DNA from: Xiphias gladius
Taxonomy: Eukaryota; Chordata; Actinopteri; Istiophoriformes; Xiphiidae
DNA length: 64,000 nucleotides
NCBI RefSeq assembly: GCF_016859285.1
Contig: NC_053413.1
Location: 17,379,501 to 17,443,500 of the forward strand
Direction: 5' to 3'
The position numbers and the translations under genes were made by a program. A model generated the notes under the pieces. It searched no databases, was not told the DNA's origin, and saw nothing but the letters and a program-made list of their open reading frames with translations. Shown one piece after another: positions 1 to 29,734 of this stretch; the first letter of the stretch is position 1, and every line of letters starts with the position of its first letter.

Positions 1-16574
<16,574 letters not shown>

Positions 16575-19515
16575 GAGCCAGAGAGCAACCGCAGACAGAC
16601 ATTAACCCCCCCATCTGTTTCCAGTACTTCCTCCTCTGTTTCACACTCTGTTACCCAGAATTAGTACCAATGGAGAGATATCAGAAGTGATGGACTCATT
16701 GTTGATATTCCACTACGCTGAAAGAAGTGGGTGTGTGGGGTTCGGACATTGTACATTGTTTGTTTTATATTATTATTTTTTAATTGTTTTGTTAGTTAAA
16801 TTCATTCAATCTTGGTCTGAAATGATCATGACCAGCTTTAAAGCTTTATGTTTTTTAAGCGTCAACCAAACAAATGACTTACTTTGGCATTCATACCTAC
16901 ACTACGAAAAGCATTTCCTTAATGCTTGAACATTTCCTTTTATGTCTTCCCCTTCTGCGGCGTGAACTGCTTTTATAATGAGTGTGAATGAGAAACTTCC
17001 TTCAAATTTTCAAGTCTAGTCATAATAACATAAAACTGTGAGGAATAGTTTTAGAAATGACAAAACACTGATGTGGGAAAGAAACTAAATCTTCCATGAT
17101 ATCAATGGCTGTTACAGCTTTAGTAATGATGCATGTCTTGAACACAGCTATCAAACTCTTGACACACTATTCATACACAAAGGCAAAGCAATTATAGTTG
17201 GGAGAGTCCAAATGATTTAGATACTTAATTCTCAGGAAAATGGTTTTGGATCATCATAAAGGAGTTGATTGCAGAATTCCTGTGGGGTTAAAGTGAGTCA
17301 TTTCCTTAGCCACCCTTATCATGATCCTCCACTAAAAATGTCCATGACTATAAAGGAATTAAGGGGCATAATGTTTTATGACCATTCAGCCACATGGCTC
17401 TATAAGCGTGCCTCTTCAATCAGAATTCATTCAAATTCAAGAGTTTGATTGAAACAGTGAAATTGTACCATTATGATGTCTTTGTTGGAGTAATTTTCCG
17501 ATTGACTAGATTGTGTTGATAATTGTTTGACATAGATTCACATAGTTTCAAACCATAAGCGTACTGGAATATCCGTTCACCTCCTGTGGCCAAAGGCTGT
17601 AAAATTGGTACTCTTGAGTTCATTTCCTCTATTGTTGCTGTGAAATACATATATGGTACTGTGTGTGTACGTCTGTACATACTGTACGACACGTGTGCTT
17701 ACGTCTTCGTCTGTGACCGTGTGCAGCAGAGAGCGACTGGGCATTTTTGTTCATAAACATTGGAGAAAGGACACTGGAGAGAAGACAAATACCTACAGTG
17801 AAGATTTGGGAACATAACTGTGTTTTAATGTACAGACCTCTGTAAAAAGTAGTTCTTGGTCCTTCACCTTATTCCCTATAAGAACAGTTTGAACTTACTC
17901 TGACTTTTAGAGTCCATAAAAAAAACAACCCTCTGCTTTTCCTTAACTCTATATGCCCTCCGCCATCCTGAGAACCTGTCAGCCCAAAAGCAGGGAGTTA
18001 GCATACAAGTAACTGAAAAGAGAGTGACATTTAGGGATCAAAATAAGCAAGGAGGTTCATAGAGGGAAGTATAATTAGTTTGACTGTCTTTACATTAATA
18101 CAAATGTACAGTATTTCACAGACATGATAAGCCCATTCATTTAGTAAATAGGACTTGGGCAAGAAACTAATTCAGGTGGAGGTGGCACTATGTCTACAGT
18201 GTATTTTCCAGTGTATTCAGCTGCCATTTTTAAGGTTTTAAACCGTCTTGATTTAATGGGTTTACAAATGCAGGATGTATGTTTACAGAGCAAGTTATTA
18301 ACTTGGTACCTTAAATACCATTTTTGTTGTTGCTTTACAGTGTTTTTGTTTTCCACAGAAATTGAAAAGGAATAGGTGGTCAAAACAGAAATGTGTGAAT
18401 CCAAGAGCTAGCTAAATGTTGAAGGAAACATTTGACATTTTGGGAAATATGCTTATTTGCTTTCTTTCTGAGAGTTAGATGGGAAGGTCGATACCACTCT
18501 CATGCTTGTGCGTTAATTACAGAGTGGGAGCCAGGAGGCAATTAGCCTAGCCCAGCAAACAGTTAGTCTGGCACAGCAAAGCACCATGTAGTTCCCTCTA
18601 AAAACACAAATTGTCATTTTTTACATTGCTCTTTTTGTATGAATAAAACGAAAAAGATATATCATATGAATTTGTTAGCTTTAGAGGAGCATGGCTAGAT
18701 GTTTCCCAGTGGTTCCTGTCTTTATGCTAGCGAAGCTAAGCTAACCGCCTCCTGGCTTTGACTCCGCACTTACCACACAGACATGAGAATGGTATCAGCC
18801 TTCTCATCTAACTCTCAGAAAGAAAGCAAATAAATAGATTACTCAAAATGTGTGATACTTCCTCTTAGGACATCACACAACCAACCACAAATTTAAGCAG
18901 ATACCTTCGAATTTACCTGTACTGTACTGTGGTACTGGCCTTATTTCTGATCTTTACTTGACCAAATTATTTCAAGTACATTTCAGTGTACGAGGAGATT
19001 CCTGAGAGGAGTTTAATGTGTACATTCATTACTGGATCATTATTAACATACTGTAGATGCTGAAAAAACACTACAAACTGCCTGTTTTTCCCCCAAACAC
19101 AACAAGAAATGTACATATTAGCTTAATGCTTTTATCTGAAGACAAGCTCGTCCTAGAGAAACAAACTGAACTGGTTTTTGGTCCTCTTGACCCACGAACC
19201 ATATTTTGATATGTTGTTTTCGTTTCTACTTAGGCATATTTTTAAGGTACTTTTGTTTGGTCTCAACATTAACCGACCATCTTTGGTACTTGTGTATAAT
19301 GATGTACATTTGACATATTTATAATGCAGTATGTAAATATCTGTTTGTTTTTTTTTTGTTTTGTTTTTGTTCAAGTTAATTTTCCTATTGTTATTCCTTT
19401 ACGTTCAGAACGTGAAACAAAGCAAAAGCTAAAGAGTAACTTGTTGTATGCTTGGATGCTTGGCTGACTGTTGACCTATTAATAAACACTCAAATAAAAC
19501 GATGTAGCCTTCCCT
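16575..19515 (+). other. agap3: agap3 3'UTR with two polyadenylation signals
   Basis: A non-coding stretch of about 2.9 kb follows the stop. Two AATAAA hexamers lie close together at 19481-19486 and 19493-19498, a plausible distal cleavage signal. A foldback element of about 440 bp occupies 18420-18866. The transcript end is inferred and not shown. Confidence 0.6.
18420..18866. repeat. Foldback MITE-like element in agap3 3'UTR
   Basis: The left arm contains GCTTATTTGCTTTCTTTCTG, AGAGTTAGATG and ATACCACTCTCATG. The right arm (18782-18850) carries the near-perfect reverse complement (CATGAGAATGGTATC, CATCTAACTCTCAG, AAAGAAAGCAAATAA). GAGCCAGGAGGCAATTAG inside also pairs with the CCTCCTGGCT segment near 18750. 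I recognise this as a repeat often seen in spiny-rayed fish UTRs. An RNA copy would form a long hairpin. Confidence 0.75.
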
Positions 19516-22500
19516 GGATTTAGGGAAATCGACGTATTTTTCTTGTGTATGTGTCATTCATTCATTCATTATCCAGCATGCTCCTATTGCTTCTGTACCT
19601 GACCTACTGAATCCTAACAGAGGAGGTGACACTCCCTGCAGAATCATTTCAGCAAGTACTGCCATTTCATGTTCTCCCCTTTTGCATCTTCCCTCATCGA
19701 ACCTCCTGGAGAAATTCAACCTCACTGGAGCAGACTCAGTCCTGTTAGTGTGACCCAAAGAACTCAACCGGGCCTCTCTTGAGGTAAGTAAAGCAACCTC
19801 CCCATTTCCTGCTTGTGGGACCCCCAGCAGTTGCTGAAAGAGGATTAAGATAAAGAGCCGGGCTTAGTGTCAGCCAGCACAACACCATGGGGAAAAGTGA
19901 AAGGTCTCAGTGTTCAGAGGAGTCAAGCCCTTACTAATCCACTTCTTATTTCCTGCTAATCTTGTCTCGGCATATCTTCATTCCCTTCCTCTCTCTGTTG
20001 GCTGGCATTGTTTGTGCTTTATTACCTGGTTTCTCTTTAGTTTTTCCTCTTCCTCCCTTGTTGCTGGCTTGACATCTAGCCACAATGCACAGTCACGCTT
20101 AAAGGCCCTGGAAACGTATTTTCTCAATCAGCTTCTTACTATGAGCAGTTGGGTCCTACGTGAGCTCTTTTCTGCCAACATTAGATAATCTTAGGTCATT
20201 TCACATTAGAGATTAATATATTTCTTTTAGTCGCTGGACATGTGGATATGTGACAAAAAAAAGTCACATATCCTTGCACTAATCAGGATTTAGTTACATT
20301 TGAATCTGAATCCAGTGACAGTTCTTTATTTAGACAAATAGAGAAATTCTGACGATTTGAAGCCAAGTATCAAGGGCTTTAAACCTGCATTAACTGTTTT
20401 TTGACTTGGGGCAGCAGAAACAAACTGTAAACAACACTGACATCATCACCTTATAAGTTCATATGTCAAACCTGTTTGTAAAGAGGTTGCCTATTTACAC
20501 ATCCAGCAGACATGAAGCAATATTAATATTTATTTGGAGTTTTGTTTCTGGCCACCTGACACCTTTAAGGCCAATATTCACTCTCCTTTTTGGCTCTTGT
20601 TTTGGTCTCCACCATCTCTAAGGCAATATCCGGCTCTTTAGCTGCTAAATGCACTATGTTCACCAGTTGGCCATTTGGTTCTGGGCAAGTATCATCCAGT
20701 GAGTTTTGAAAGCTTTTCTTCCTCCTGGACACGACTCTGATGAGAGAGCCGAGAGTGAACCAAAACAGTAACGTTTTGGGCCGGAAAACCAAAACAATTA
20801 GATAAAATATGCTAAAAATGCTCTAGCAGTTAAGGAGAACTGCAGAGTCATGTGATACTTCTCTTTGAGTTTGTTGGTACAAGTGAGCCCTTTCACATAA
20901 ACCTAATAATGTGAACCATTGTTCATATAAAATGATTGATTATATCAAGTCTTAAGTGGCTTTAAATGTCAATAATGTGAGGCCTTGCTCCCACTAACTT
21001 ATTATGATGGCCATTTATTCTTCGTCTCCTGCAAAATATGACCAAAAAAAATCTGTCCTGTAATTTATTAGCATGCCACATGTCTTGGCAGACCCCGGCC
21101 ACTTGTGTTTGTTGTGGTGAGACTAGAGAGCTTGCTTGCATCGCTGTGTGTTTTGATATTTCATCAGGGCCTGCTAAACAGTGAGGAGGGCTCACTGCCG
21201 CCCACCTCTTCTCAGATAAATTGCCTCCAAGATTGCAGAGGTGGGTCTGAGGCTGATGGATTGGTACACAAAGACCTGACGAGACCATATTTGCAAACAT
21301 TAAATCCATATTTCCATAACATCGAGGAGCTGCTTGGCCACAGGCCACTTTAACAGCCTGTTTAGCAAGCAGTCAGTGATGTGCATGGTTTTAACATAAA
21401 TGTTGCTTTAAGGTGGCGTTGAGCAGCGGCGTGTCTTACATGCTTGTTCCCGTCTGCCTTGATTTGGATAGGTTACTGTTACTTCCTGTTTTTTTTCTCC
21501 TCCCATCATCCTTGTAACCTCTTTAACCATTAATTATATCCACTCTGCTCTTTCCATCTGACCATCTCTCCTTTACTGAATCCCCCCAGACTGGAACATC
21601 CATTTATCAATTTCAGCTCCATCATGCCCAACCAGTACATCCATGTTGCACCCTGCCCTTTCTGACTGCCTCAAACTCATGTCTACGTTCTCATTTCCAT
21701 ATCCTTGAACCTCTCACTAATCAGTGGATTTCAGCACATCTCTGCCACCTCTTTCTCCCTCCTGCTGCCAACCGGGCTGTTTCATACCCAACATGCTAGC
21801 TTCCTCTTCATCCTCCTCTCTCTCCTTTGTTTTACATAAACACTCTGTTCCCATCACTCTCTCCCATTCCCCCTTTCTCTTCTTTCCATTCTCTTTCTCT
21901 CCTCTTCCCCGTTGGCTTTTTCCTGCATTTCTCTGTTAATTTGCCTGAGAATGCATTAGCTGTAATGAAGGCTGAGGGCCGAGGGAATCCTCCAGGGTTC
22001 CATTAATCATCCCCCCTCAGACAGGCAACCTTGATTACAAGTGGCAAGAAATTCATTAGAGCCGAGCCTCTGACAACTCTTATCTCCGCCACTAGATCTG
22101 ACTCATTAGGCAGCCAAATTAAAGCTATGATGGCCCTGATGAAACTCATCGCTTGTTTATCTTGTGCGATTTGATGCATCTGCCCATACATCACTGTAGC
22201 CACGACCGTCCGGACCCTCCCAAGAAGTCAGGCCTCCAGTCGGCGCAGAGCAGCCTGCACAATCACACAGCCAGCAAGTAATGAGGTCCCTCGCTTTCCC
22301 CCTCTCTCTCTCGCTCTCTCCCTCTCTCTCTCTCTCTCTCTCCCTCTCTCTCCAGGTGGAAATGTGGAAATGGTTTAATGTCTTTGCTGGAGAGACCTTC
22401 TGATATTTCAATTTGTGATTCAAGTAGCAGAGTGGCAGAATGATACAGATACTGTCTTGAGACTGAGGGTGTTCACTGAAGATGTGTCTTTAATGGAGGA

Positions 22501-24660
22501 GAGATTATTAAAACTCATATAGGATTAACACATCTAAGAAAAGTCATTCAAAAAATACACCAAATCTGTTATAGCCATTCATTTATTTAGTTTTTAAAAA
22601 AAAAAAAGGAAATTCTGCAAATTGCCACCTTTTTGAGTTTATAATTTCACCAATTTAACAAATTTAGAGAAACTCAATTGCTAATAAAAGTGGAATTAAA
22701 TAGTCCCACTCACAGCACCTTGATAATGACAACCAACATGAAATTAGTGTCTGAGCCGTGTCATGGCTCCTTATTGTCATCTCCACCATGCAGCTCATGG
22801 GGACTGAAATAGCCGTCGCGCTCTGGCACAACATCGTGGAATTGACCATCTATATTAGTCAGCTCTTGGACCATAATAAAACTTCCACTGCTCCTTCACA
22901 CGATCATCACGCCTTGAATCCCCATCCAAGTGTCACAGTCTTGATGAATGAGGTGGACAGTGAAATAAACTTTACTACTCATGGGCGCCCAGGTCATGTA
23001 GTGTCTGTTTATGCTCTGAGGTCAAACTGAGATAAAAATGTTTTCATTCCTGTGAGGCTTGAGGGAAACGAAATGTAAGATAATTATGTGTTTCCAGCTG
23101 TATTCAAGAAGATTTTTTTATAGATCTGGTTAAGTGAATAAAATATTAATACTAATAAAATATTTGAAGAATCTCACCCCATCATCATACTTCAACAGGT
23201 GCTGCTGCAGTGGGTTAAACATGGCTTGAGGCCTGAGTCTATTTTGGAAATGTGGAAACCAATCACTTTCTCCCATCTGAGGTGAAGTTAAATTATTCCA
23301 ATATGAGACTTTTCTGGAAACAGTTCAGAGAAACGGCATAAAACCAGAATCAAGCATATGACAGGTTGCGTAAAAACATCAAGACCGCCTTTCCCTTTCC
23401 TGTAATAGGATAGCTATGTGGCCAGACATTATTTTAGTTATAGATAATTTTAATATTGCTGCTCTATAATTTTAAATTGCCATGTAAGTTTCCATGTCTG
23501 GTCTGAGTGAGCAGGCCATGGCATTTATTTGCTTATGTCACTATCTTGCAGATGAGGTCTGTCACTGTATATAATTATGTAGCTATAGGAAATAATTGTA
23601 TTTATTAGCTATAGGCTTTTATATCCATCACTACCATGTAGTTATTTTTTAGAAGCTTATACTCCACAACTTAAAAAAAAAATCTTATTTCAAATATATC
23701 AAAATTCATGAAATATTCTCCAATTGGAGCATTAAACCTCATTCTAATACAATTTTATTTTGTTAGAATTCTCTACAGGTATCAATATTTATGAGTAACT
23801 ATCAAATCAAATCTCTCAAGAAATTACTTCTACAAAGAAAATTACACATTATTTAAGAAAGGTCTTTTATCCATTGTGTGATACACTGTGATATGCAGCA
23901 GAAACAACACTTTAATCTTCATTAGCGGGTTTTAAAAAAACATACATACATTTAAGCCTCAATAAGCGTCTTATTGAATTAGTGCAGAGTCCCTTTTTTT
24001 TTTGGTTTGTTTTAGTTAAATAACATTTTTATCTATCAGATTAGAGAGAGCTGCTGTCGGTTTGCTTCTCTGTAGTGACTGATAGAGAAGTTCATTAGTG
24101 TGTTGAATGTGCTCAGTTTAATGAGGATCCATCAGTCCACTTGAGACAACATGGCCTCCTAAAGAGAAATCAATCCCTGCTGCTATTTAAAAAAAAAAAA
24201 ACAACAAACATCTACCTTTCTGGTCCTGATGTTTCTGGCATAGCAAAAAAAAGAATCTGTTACATGATGTCGCATCAGTGAACTTTCAAATATCCACGCG
24301 GAAGCCTTTTAAAAATAAAGGATTAAAGTATCACGCGGATTTTCAGTGAAAGCCTTCGTATATTGGAAATTTATCAAAAGATGTTCTCATTATAAAACTG
24401 AAAATTTTCTCTTCACGATTAAAAAAGGTGTTTGTTTTTGTTAATTTAGAATGTGTTAAATAATATCAAATTAGCCGCCTGCCTCCAGCTTGTACTGTTG
24501 TAAGCTATTCCTATTAGGTCAAAATTTAGTGTTTAGGCCACATTTTTCTTTCTAACAGGAGAAAATAATTCCCACACATTTTTCACAAATACTAAAAACA
24601 TTGCTATTCTCTACCCTCTCGGTAACAATGATTCAATCTGGATTCCAACTTTCGTATAAA
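19516..24660. other. Convergent intergenic spacer agap3/gbx1
   Basis: Both flanking genes point into this spacer. No coding exon or RNA gene was recognised. A pyrimidine-rich stretch covers 21480-21940 and a CT microsatellite lies at 22299-22352. AT-rich unique sequence runs from 23000 to 24600. Confidence 0.6.
22299..22352. repeat. (CT)n microsatellite
   Basis: Imperfect CT repeat of about 54 bp with CCC and TCG interruptions. Confidence 0.9.
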
Positions 24661-24664
24661 GCGA

Positions 24665-24670
24665 TTTATT
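24665..24670 (-). terminator. gbx1: Candidate gbx1 polyadenylation signal
   Basis: TTTATT on the + strand reads AATAAA on the - strand, about 520 bp downstream of the gbx1 stop. It is the best placed such hexamer I see for this gene. Transcript ends are needed to confirm it. Confidence 0.4.
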
Positions 24671-25190
24671 AGGTCAATATACTTTACAGTTGTCCCTTGT
24701 TTGGTAAGCATTTCCTTCACATCTTTTCTTATTTTTTCACAAATAGCTGTCAAACGTGGTTCCTACAGTTGCCAAACAAATGTAAAAGGTTTTAAGTTAC
24801 ATGCAAAGGTGCTCAACAAATCGTACGAAACACGAAACAAAAATCCAGAATAGATTCCACCAAATGAGGACATGCACATAACCAACAGAACATTTTGGCC
24901 CTACATATAAATACTTAGAAAATCTTTACATCCCATCTCGTAGTGCCCATTTGTACCAGATTTTACCCATTTATATTTACATATTCACAGAACAATAAAT
25001 AAAAATGACAGCATATTGCCAAGTAACTGATCTGTCTGCGAGCAAATCCTCTTCTCTGCTCAGTCTCACCTCTCAGACAGAAATACTGAATCCTCCTTGT
25101 GCTTCATGCGTTCAACAAATCAGTGGAACAAAGAGTCAGCGTAAGTGTTTTTTTCATTTTGTTATTCAGATTTTCGGCTGTCATCTGAGT

Positions 25191-25705
25191 TCATGGCCTG
25201 CTCCCTTGCTCTATTTGTTGATGCTGACTCCTCACCGCAAACCTGTTGACGTGCACAGGGATGGGGACGACGATTTTGGGATTTCGCACCGGCTCTCCCG
25301 ACCGGTTGTTGACGTTGCCGGCCTTGATCCGTTTCCACTTGGCCCTGCGGTTCTGAAACCAAATCTTCACCTGCACCTCGCTCAGTTTAAGTGCGTGCGC
25401 GATCTGGGAGCGCTCAGTCAGAGAGAGGTACTTTTTACAGTGAAACTCCTTTTCAAGTTCGAGCAGCTGCTCGCTGGTAAAAGCTGTTCGTCTCCTCCGG
25501 CTCTTCCCCGCCGAGCTGCCGGTGGGCAGCGCCTCCTGCGAGCCGGCCTTTAGCTTGCCCTTCTGCGACATGGAGCCGCAGTTGTTGCCGTCCGAGAAAC
25601 TTTCGTTCTCGCTGTCGGCGGAGCTGTCCTCGCGGTCGCTGCAGGCGGCGTCTGCGGATTTAAGGTCCAGCTTCTCGTCGTCGGAACTGTACAGTTTGGT
25701 CTCAC
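25191..25705 (-). CDS. gbx1: gbx1 exon 2 (homeodomain)
   Basis: The acceptor is ATTTTAG. The exon starts with two bases completing a Gly codon, then [11 protein letters not shown]. It contains an acidic/Ser-rich linker and the whole homeodomain, and ends with QGSRP and TGA at 25193-25191. Confidence 0.96.
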
Positions 25706-26964
25706 CTAAAATGGGGAGGGGGGGAGCGGAAGACACGCAGTCAGACCGAGGCGTTTGTTCACGAAAAAAAACCCCCCCACCGTCACACAACGTTTTCCCT
25801 CTAGACATCCGTTCACCGCCTTTTGACTGGGCTGGCAGAGCCCACAGCCGACAGACGCTGGCCGAAAAACCATTCAAATGTTGGTTAGAAGTCGCGACAG
25901 CAGCTGAACTCATAATGTCCCGTGGGTACTTTTCTCTGCAAGTTTCCACCGGTGGCGACTGGGCTCATTTTCTGGCTACTCTGTCAAGGGGGCAGTTTTA
26001 GTCAGTCCCTCGGCAAAACCGTTCTCCGGAAGTTCTCCTAAAAAATGCCGGTGACATGCTCCCCAACTCGCTGTCATTTAAAAAAAACAAAAAAAACGAT
26101 CAGCAATTAGAAATAGCTTCGATTAAATCTTTAAATAATTGTAACTGGGAGAGGAGTTGTCTCATTCCTTAACTTCCGTCAAGTTGCCCCCCCCCCCCCC
26201 GCCCCCACCCACCCACCCACCTGGATATAGGCTGCGTTGGGTGTTGTGTCATTAATATTTCTGTCATTTCTGTCAGGCAAACCTAGTGTAAGACGGGCTT
26301 CCCTTTCATGACCCCCACTGACTCAACCGCTCCTCGGAGACCAAAGCCTTTCGTCGCGCACCAACGACCTTCTGCTTCGAGGCGTTTTTGCGTACAAGTG
26401 GTCACCCTCGGTCGCAAGCGCCATGGGCTCTGAGAAAGCGACAAAAAAACAAAACAAAAAAACCCAAACAAAAACAAAAAAACAGCGCGAATAAGCGGGG
26501 AGGCCGAGCTTACCTGATATCGTCTGAAAAGTTTCCGAGAAGTTCAGCAGCTCGGAGCCCTTGTCCCGGCTGTGCAGCTCCTCGGAGTGCGGGCTCTCCT
26601 GCCTCCTCGCTCCGGGATCGGCGGCGCTTAAGCGCGGACCGGGGAGTTCCTGCGGTGGGTAGAAACTGTCCGGCGGATCCGAGAAACTTGGCATCGTTGT
26701 GGTGAGCGCGACCATGGACGGCACCCCCTGTCCCAAGCTGGCACAGAACGTGTTGGTGAGCCGTCCCGCAAAGGACGCCAAGGGCGCAAGTGGAGGTATA
26801 CCGGATGATAAAGGCGAGTGGGATAAAGCCTGCGGAATAACCAAAGGTCTGTACGGCATGAACATAGGATAGCCCGTGTAGAGCAGGTGTCCCGGTCTGG
26901 GCTGAGGGGTCCCTATCAGGGAATCGATAGAAAACGCCGTCCCTTGGCCGCCGGGTCTCTGCAT
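25191..26964 (-). CDS. gbx1: gbx1: gastrulation brain homeobox 1, complete two-exon gene
   Basis: Exons 26964-26514 and 25705-25191 join at a phase-1 intron to give 321 residues. GBX1 is a nuclear homeodomain transcription factor of hindbrain and spinal-cord patterning. The N terminus has an eh1-like repressor motif ([10 protein letters not shown]) followed by [17 protein letters not shown]. The homeodomain spans about residues 219-278, with [20 protein letters not shown] and helix 3 [13 protein letters not shown] (Gln at position 50). Gbx1 is preferred over gbx2 because [33 protein letters not shown] and [20 protein letters not shown] match GBX1 as I recall it. The ATG at 26964 gives MQRPGG, the family start; an in-frame GTG at 26979 is not needed. 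Confidence 0.96.
25706..26513 (-). other. gbx1: gbx1 intron
   Basis: Intron of 808 bp with donor GTAAGC and acceptor TTTTAG. It contains a C-rich low-complexity run at 26186-26220 and A-rich tracts at 26440-26480. Confidence 0.9.
26514..26964 (-). CDS. gbx1: gbx1 exon 1
   Basis: This is the start exon (MQRPGG) with the eh1-like motif FSIDSLI and the Pro-rich GBX1 N-terminal region. It ends [11 protein letters not shown] plus one base before donor GTAAGC. Confidence 0.95.
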
Positions 26965-27302
26965 TTTGCAGGTTAGCACTTTTTATCTGGTGGACGCTGG
27001 AAAAGCAGAAGCCCTCTCCGCGGCGACGCTCGAAAACTTTCAGTTGGATGACAGAGTGGGCTGAAAGTAGATCCGCTGCCGTGCTGTCATCCCTGGGAGT
27101 GGACTGCCGCTCCGGATCTCTGCGCCCTATATGCCTCGGTCAGTGGCGGCGCTTGGTTGTGTGCCCCGCCGCTAGCTTTTTCCCTCTTATTTGTCACACA
27201 CTGGGACATAAACACACGCTCTCTCCGTCTATCTACCTACCTCTCCCTTCTCTGCAACGCCTCCCTCCGCCCCCTCTCCCGTGCACCGCGTGTGCGCGCG
27301 CG

Positions 27303-27353
<51 letters not shown>

Positions 27354-27480
27354 CGCATTGGTTATCATCTGCAATACAAGAGGAATGAAAGGGGGGTGTT
27401 TCCCTGGGGGCTCATCCATCTTCCTCAAATTACGCTTCATTTCCTTATTCAGCCTCTGACTTTTTGGCCGTCTTGAGAGG
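26965..27480 (-). promoter_or_regulatory. gbx1: CpG-rich gbx1 upstream region with GA/CT tract
   Basis: The region 5' of the gbx1 start codon is rich in CG dinucleotides (for example 27020-27180 and 27280-27305) against an AT-rich background, as expected of a developmental CpG-island promoter. It contains an uninterrupted GA tract (27306-27346), which reads CT on the gbx1 strand. No TATA box was recognised and the start site is not defined. Confidence 0.5.
27306..27354. repeat. (GA)n microsatellite upstream of gbx1
   Basis: About 20 uninterrupted GA units, then GGAGAGAG. Confidence 0.92.
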
Positions 27481-29203
27481 CGGTAGTTTCCCAGTGGAGA
27501 CCAAATAGACGGGTCGCACCCCCAGCCCTCCTCCCCCTTTTGCCAGGTTTCACCATTGACTGCGAGACGGTGTGAGAGACTGCTCCAGCCCTTCCCCTTC
27601 TATAATCGTTGACCACACCAACCCAATCAGCTATTATTAATTTTGATTGATGATAAGTAATTACTCTGGATTCAAGGGACAGCGTAAAACAACGGTGGCT
27701 TTTGTTGAAATATTGGGGCCGATGGGCATCAGAGTCAGGAGGGAGGAGAGGCAGATGTTTCTCCGCTCCCTGTCCTATTCTCCGCGGCTAAAAACAATGC
27801 GTTTGGCTTCAGAAAAAGAAGTGCTGCAACAATTGTTCCCTGGAGAGAGATACTCGGTGCGAAATTAGATTCAGATAAAGGGCGTTTATGCGAGGTCAGC
27901 TACAGTGTGGACACGGACACACGGTGGCCAAAGTCAAATCTGACTGGATTTCCACTTTGTTTGAACTCGGGGGATTTTTTTTTTTTTTTTTCAAATGCTG
28001 TGAATCATAAACTTTAACGTCTCTTACCGATCATCTGTCCCTACATCTTTTCTCTCTCTTTTTTTTTTTATATAAATGAAATAACACACACGTTTTGCTT
28101 TGCGCTTTGGGAGTCTTAACTCATCCCTGATCAGAAACGCATGTGGAGAAGAAGAAGAAGAAAAAAAAAAAATCACTTTTCTATCTACTCTAAGCAGTTG
28201 TTTAATCGCAGATCATTTCACCTTTTAAATGGCAATGGGAACTGATGATGATTAGCCCTATTGAGTCCTGGGTGCCCGGGCTCTCCAACTGGTCGTCTGA
28301 TTGCATGAGGACATAAACATATCACCGCCGACTCTGATTAGCAGTGGAGGGGCCAGGCCAGGCTAATTCTTATAATTGCAAGTGACTTCGGTAGCACCCC
28401 TCTTTGATCCACTGAAACCATCTGCCGAGCTCCTCTGCCTGTCTCTCGGGGAGGATTCCTGATGTTACGGTGCTGCTCTGCACGCTTGTTTTTATTTAAC
28501 GAATTTCCGGCACACTTTTTCAATGGCCGAATGAGATTTACACGTAAAGAGGATTCATAATTTGGATTTATTTTTCTGACTTTTTTTTTTCCACGTACGT
28601 TTTACACACGATGGCCGAGATAGATTCAATTTAAAAAAAAAACAAAAACAAAACAAAAACATTTTAACGGTCAAAGGAGTTGATTGATAAAATCAGGCCT
28701 TAGAATAATCCTCATTTGTAAATGTCAGATACATATGAACATAAACAGATTATCACCTGAAGTGAACTTTTTCTTCGCCCATGACTAATGAGTGAGAATG
28801 AGATGTAATTATCTCTTTTTTTTAAAAAGTTTCGTTGGCGTGTGAAAGGTTGTCATGAACTTTTTAAATCAAATGATCAGATAAAAGATTTTCTGCCATT
28901 TCATAATAAAAGCACACATTACAATCCGTCCAAAACCTGATTACTCAACAACATTTCAAACTTTCAAGTTATCTTCGTAAACTTAAATGTCGCTCGCATC
29001 CAATGGCTCATGGTGTGTTTTAAATATATTTTGCATCATGATTTTTTTTTTCCCCCGGAAAAAACGCAGCGATGGAAAACAACCAGTAAACACCAAGCAG
29101 CAGACAACCGGCAGGAGCATGAGAGAAGAAAGAGAGAACATGTATGGCAACAGGAAATAACGAAAGAACAGTGACTAGGTGACACTGCCTACGGTGGAAT
29201 ATT
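27481..29203. other. gbx1 upstream / asb10 downstream spacer
   Basis: Non-coding. Scattered homeodomain-type TAAT sites are present, for example around 27634-27662, with poly-T and poly-A runs (27971-27991, 28152-28171, 28633-28660). No gene was recognised. Confidence 0.6.
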
Positions 29204-29209
29204 TTATTT
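29204..29209 (-). terminator. asb10: Candidate asb10 polyadenylation signal
   Basis: TTTATT on the + strand reads AATAAA on the - strand, about 530 bp beyond the asb10 stop. Other AT-rich variants lie nearby, so this is tentative. Confidence 0.3.
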
Positions 29210-29240
29210 CATATCAGGCCTAATTTTGATATAAAACGCC

Positions 29241-29280
29241 TAATTACAACCAGATTGGAATAATAATTATTCATGCAAAT
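29241..29280. promoter_or_regulatory. TAATTA and octamer motif pair
   Basis: A TAATTA site (29241-29246) lies 26 bp from a perfect POU octamer ATGCAAAT (29273-29280), about 2.3 kb upstream of the gbx1 start. Motif evidence only. Confidence 0.2.
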
Positions 29281-29734
29281 ATTTGATGGCAGTCCTCAGT
29301 GTAAAACACGTCATTACTGTGCGCATAACATCAAACTTTGAAAAATTATTATGTATAACAATACTAGCAAGTTGGCCTGTTTACTATCAAGTGCAGAAGT
29401 AAAAAAAAAAAAAAAAATGTGATCACATAATAAATAGAATATAAAACGTACAGTTGCACACTTGCTATATACTCTGTCAACTCAAGGCTATAGCTCCCTC
29501 TTGTGGTGTAAAATCAAACATCTAACTGAAAGCTAGATCTGCAATCAAAGTGACAGAAAACAAGTCATGTTACATGTGACAAAAAATATATTTAAAAATA
29601 TCCAGACTATTGATGCATACTGCTACACTCTCTGAGTATTAGTGAGTATCATTCTACTGTGAACTGCCTCTCCCTCCTCACATTCAGCAGCACTCAGTCT
29701 TCACCAGTCTTCACTAGGCCTGCACAAAGCGCTT

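Noticed and set aside
25005-26001. Open frames on the + strand opposite gbx1
   Set aside because: They are antisense shadows of the GC-rich gbx1 exon 2 and its intron; the - strand gives a full homeodomain protein.
26965-26979. Upstream in-frame GTG start for gbx1
   Set aside because: The ATG at 26964 gives the conserved MQR start of GBX1 proteins.
27048-27476. Arg/Glu-rich open frames across the GA tract
   Set aside because: Produced by the microsatellite itself.
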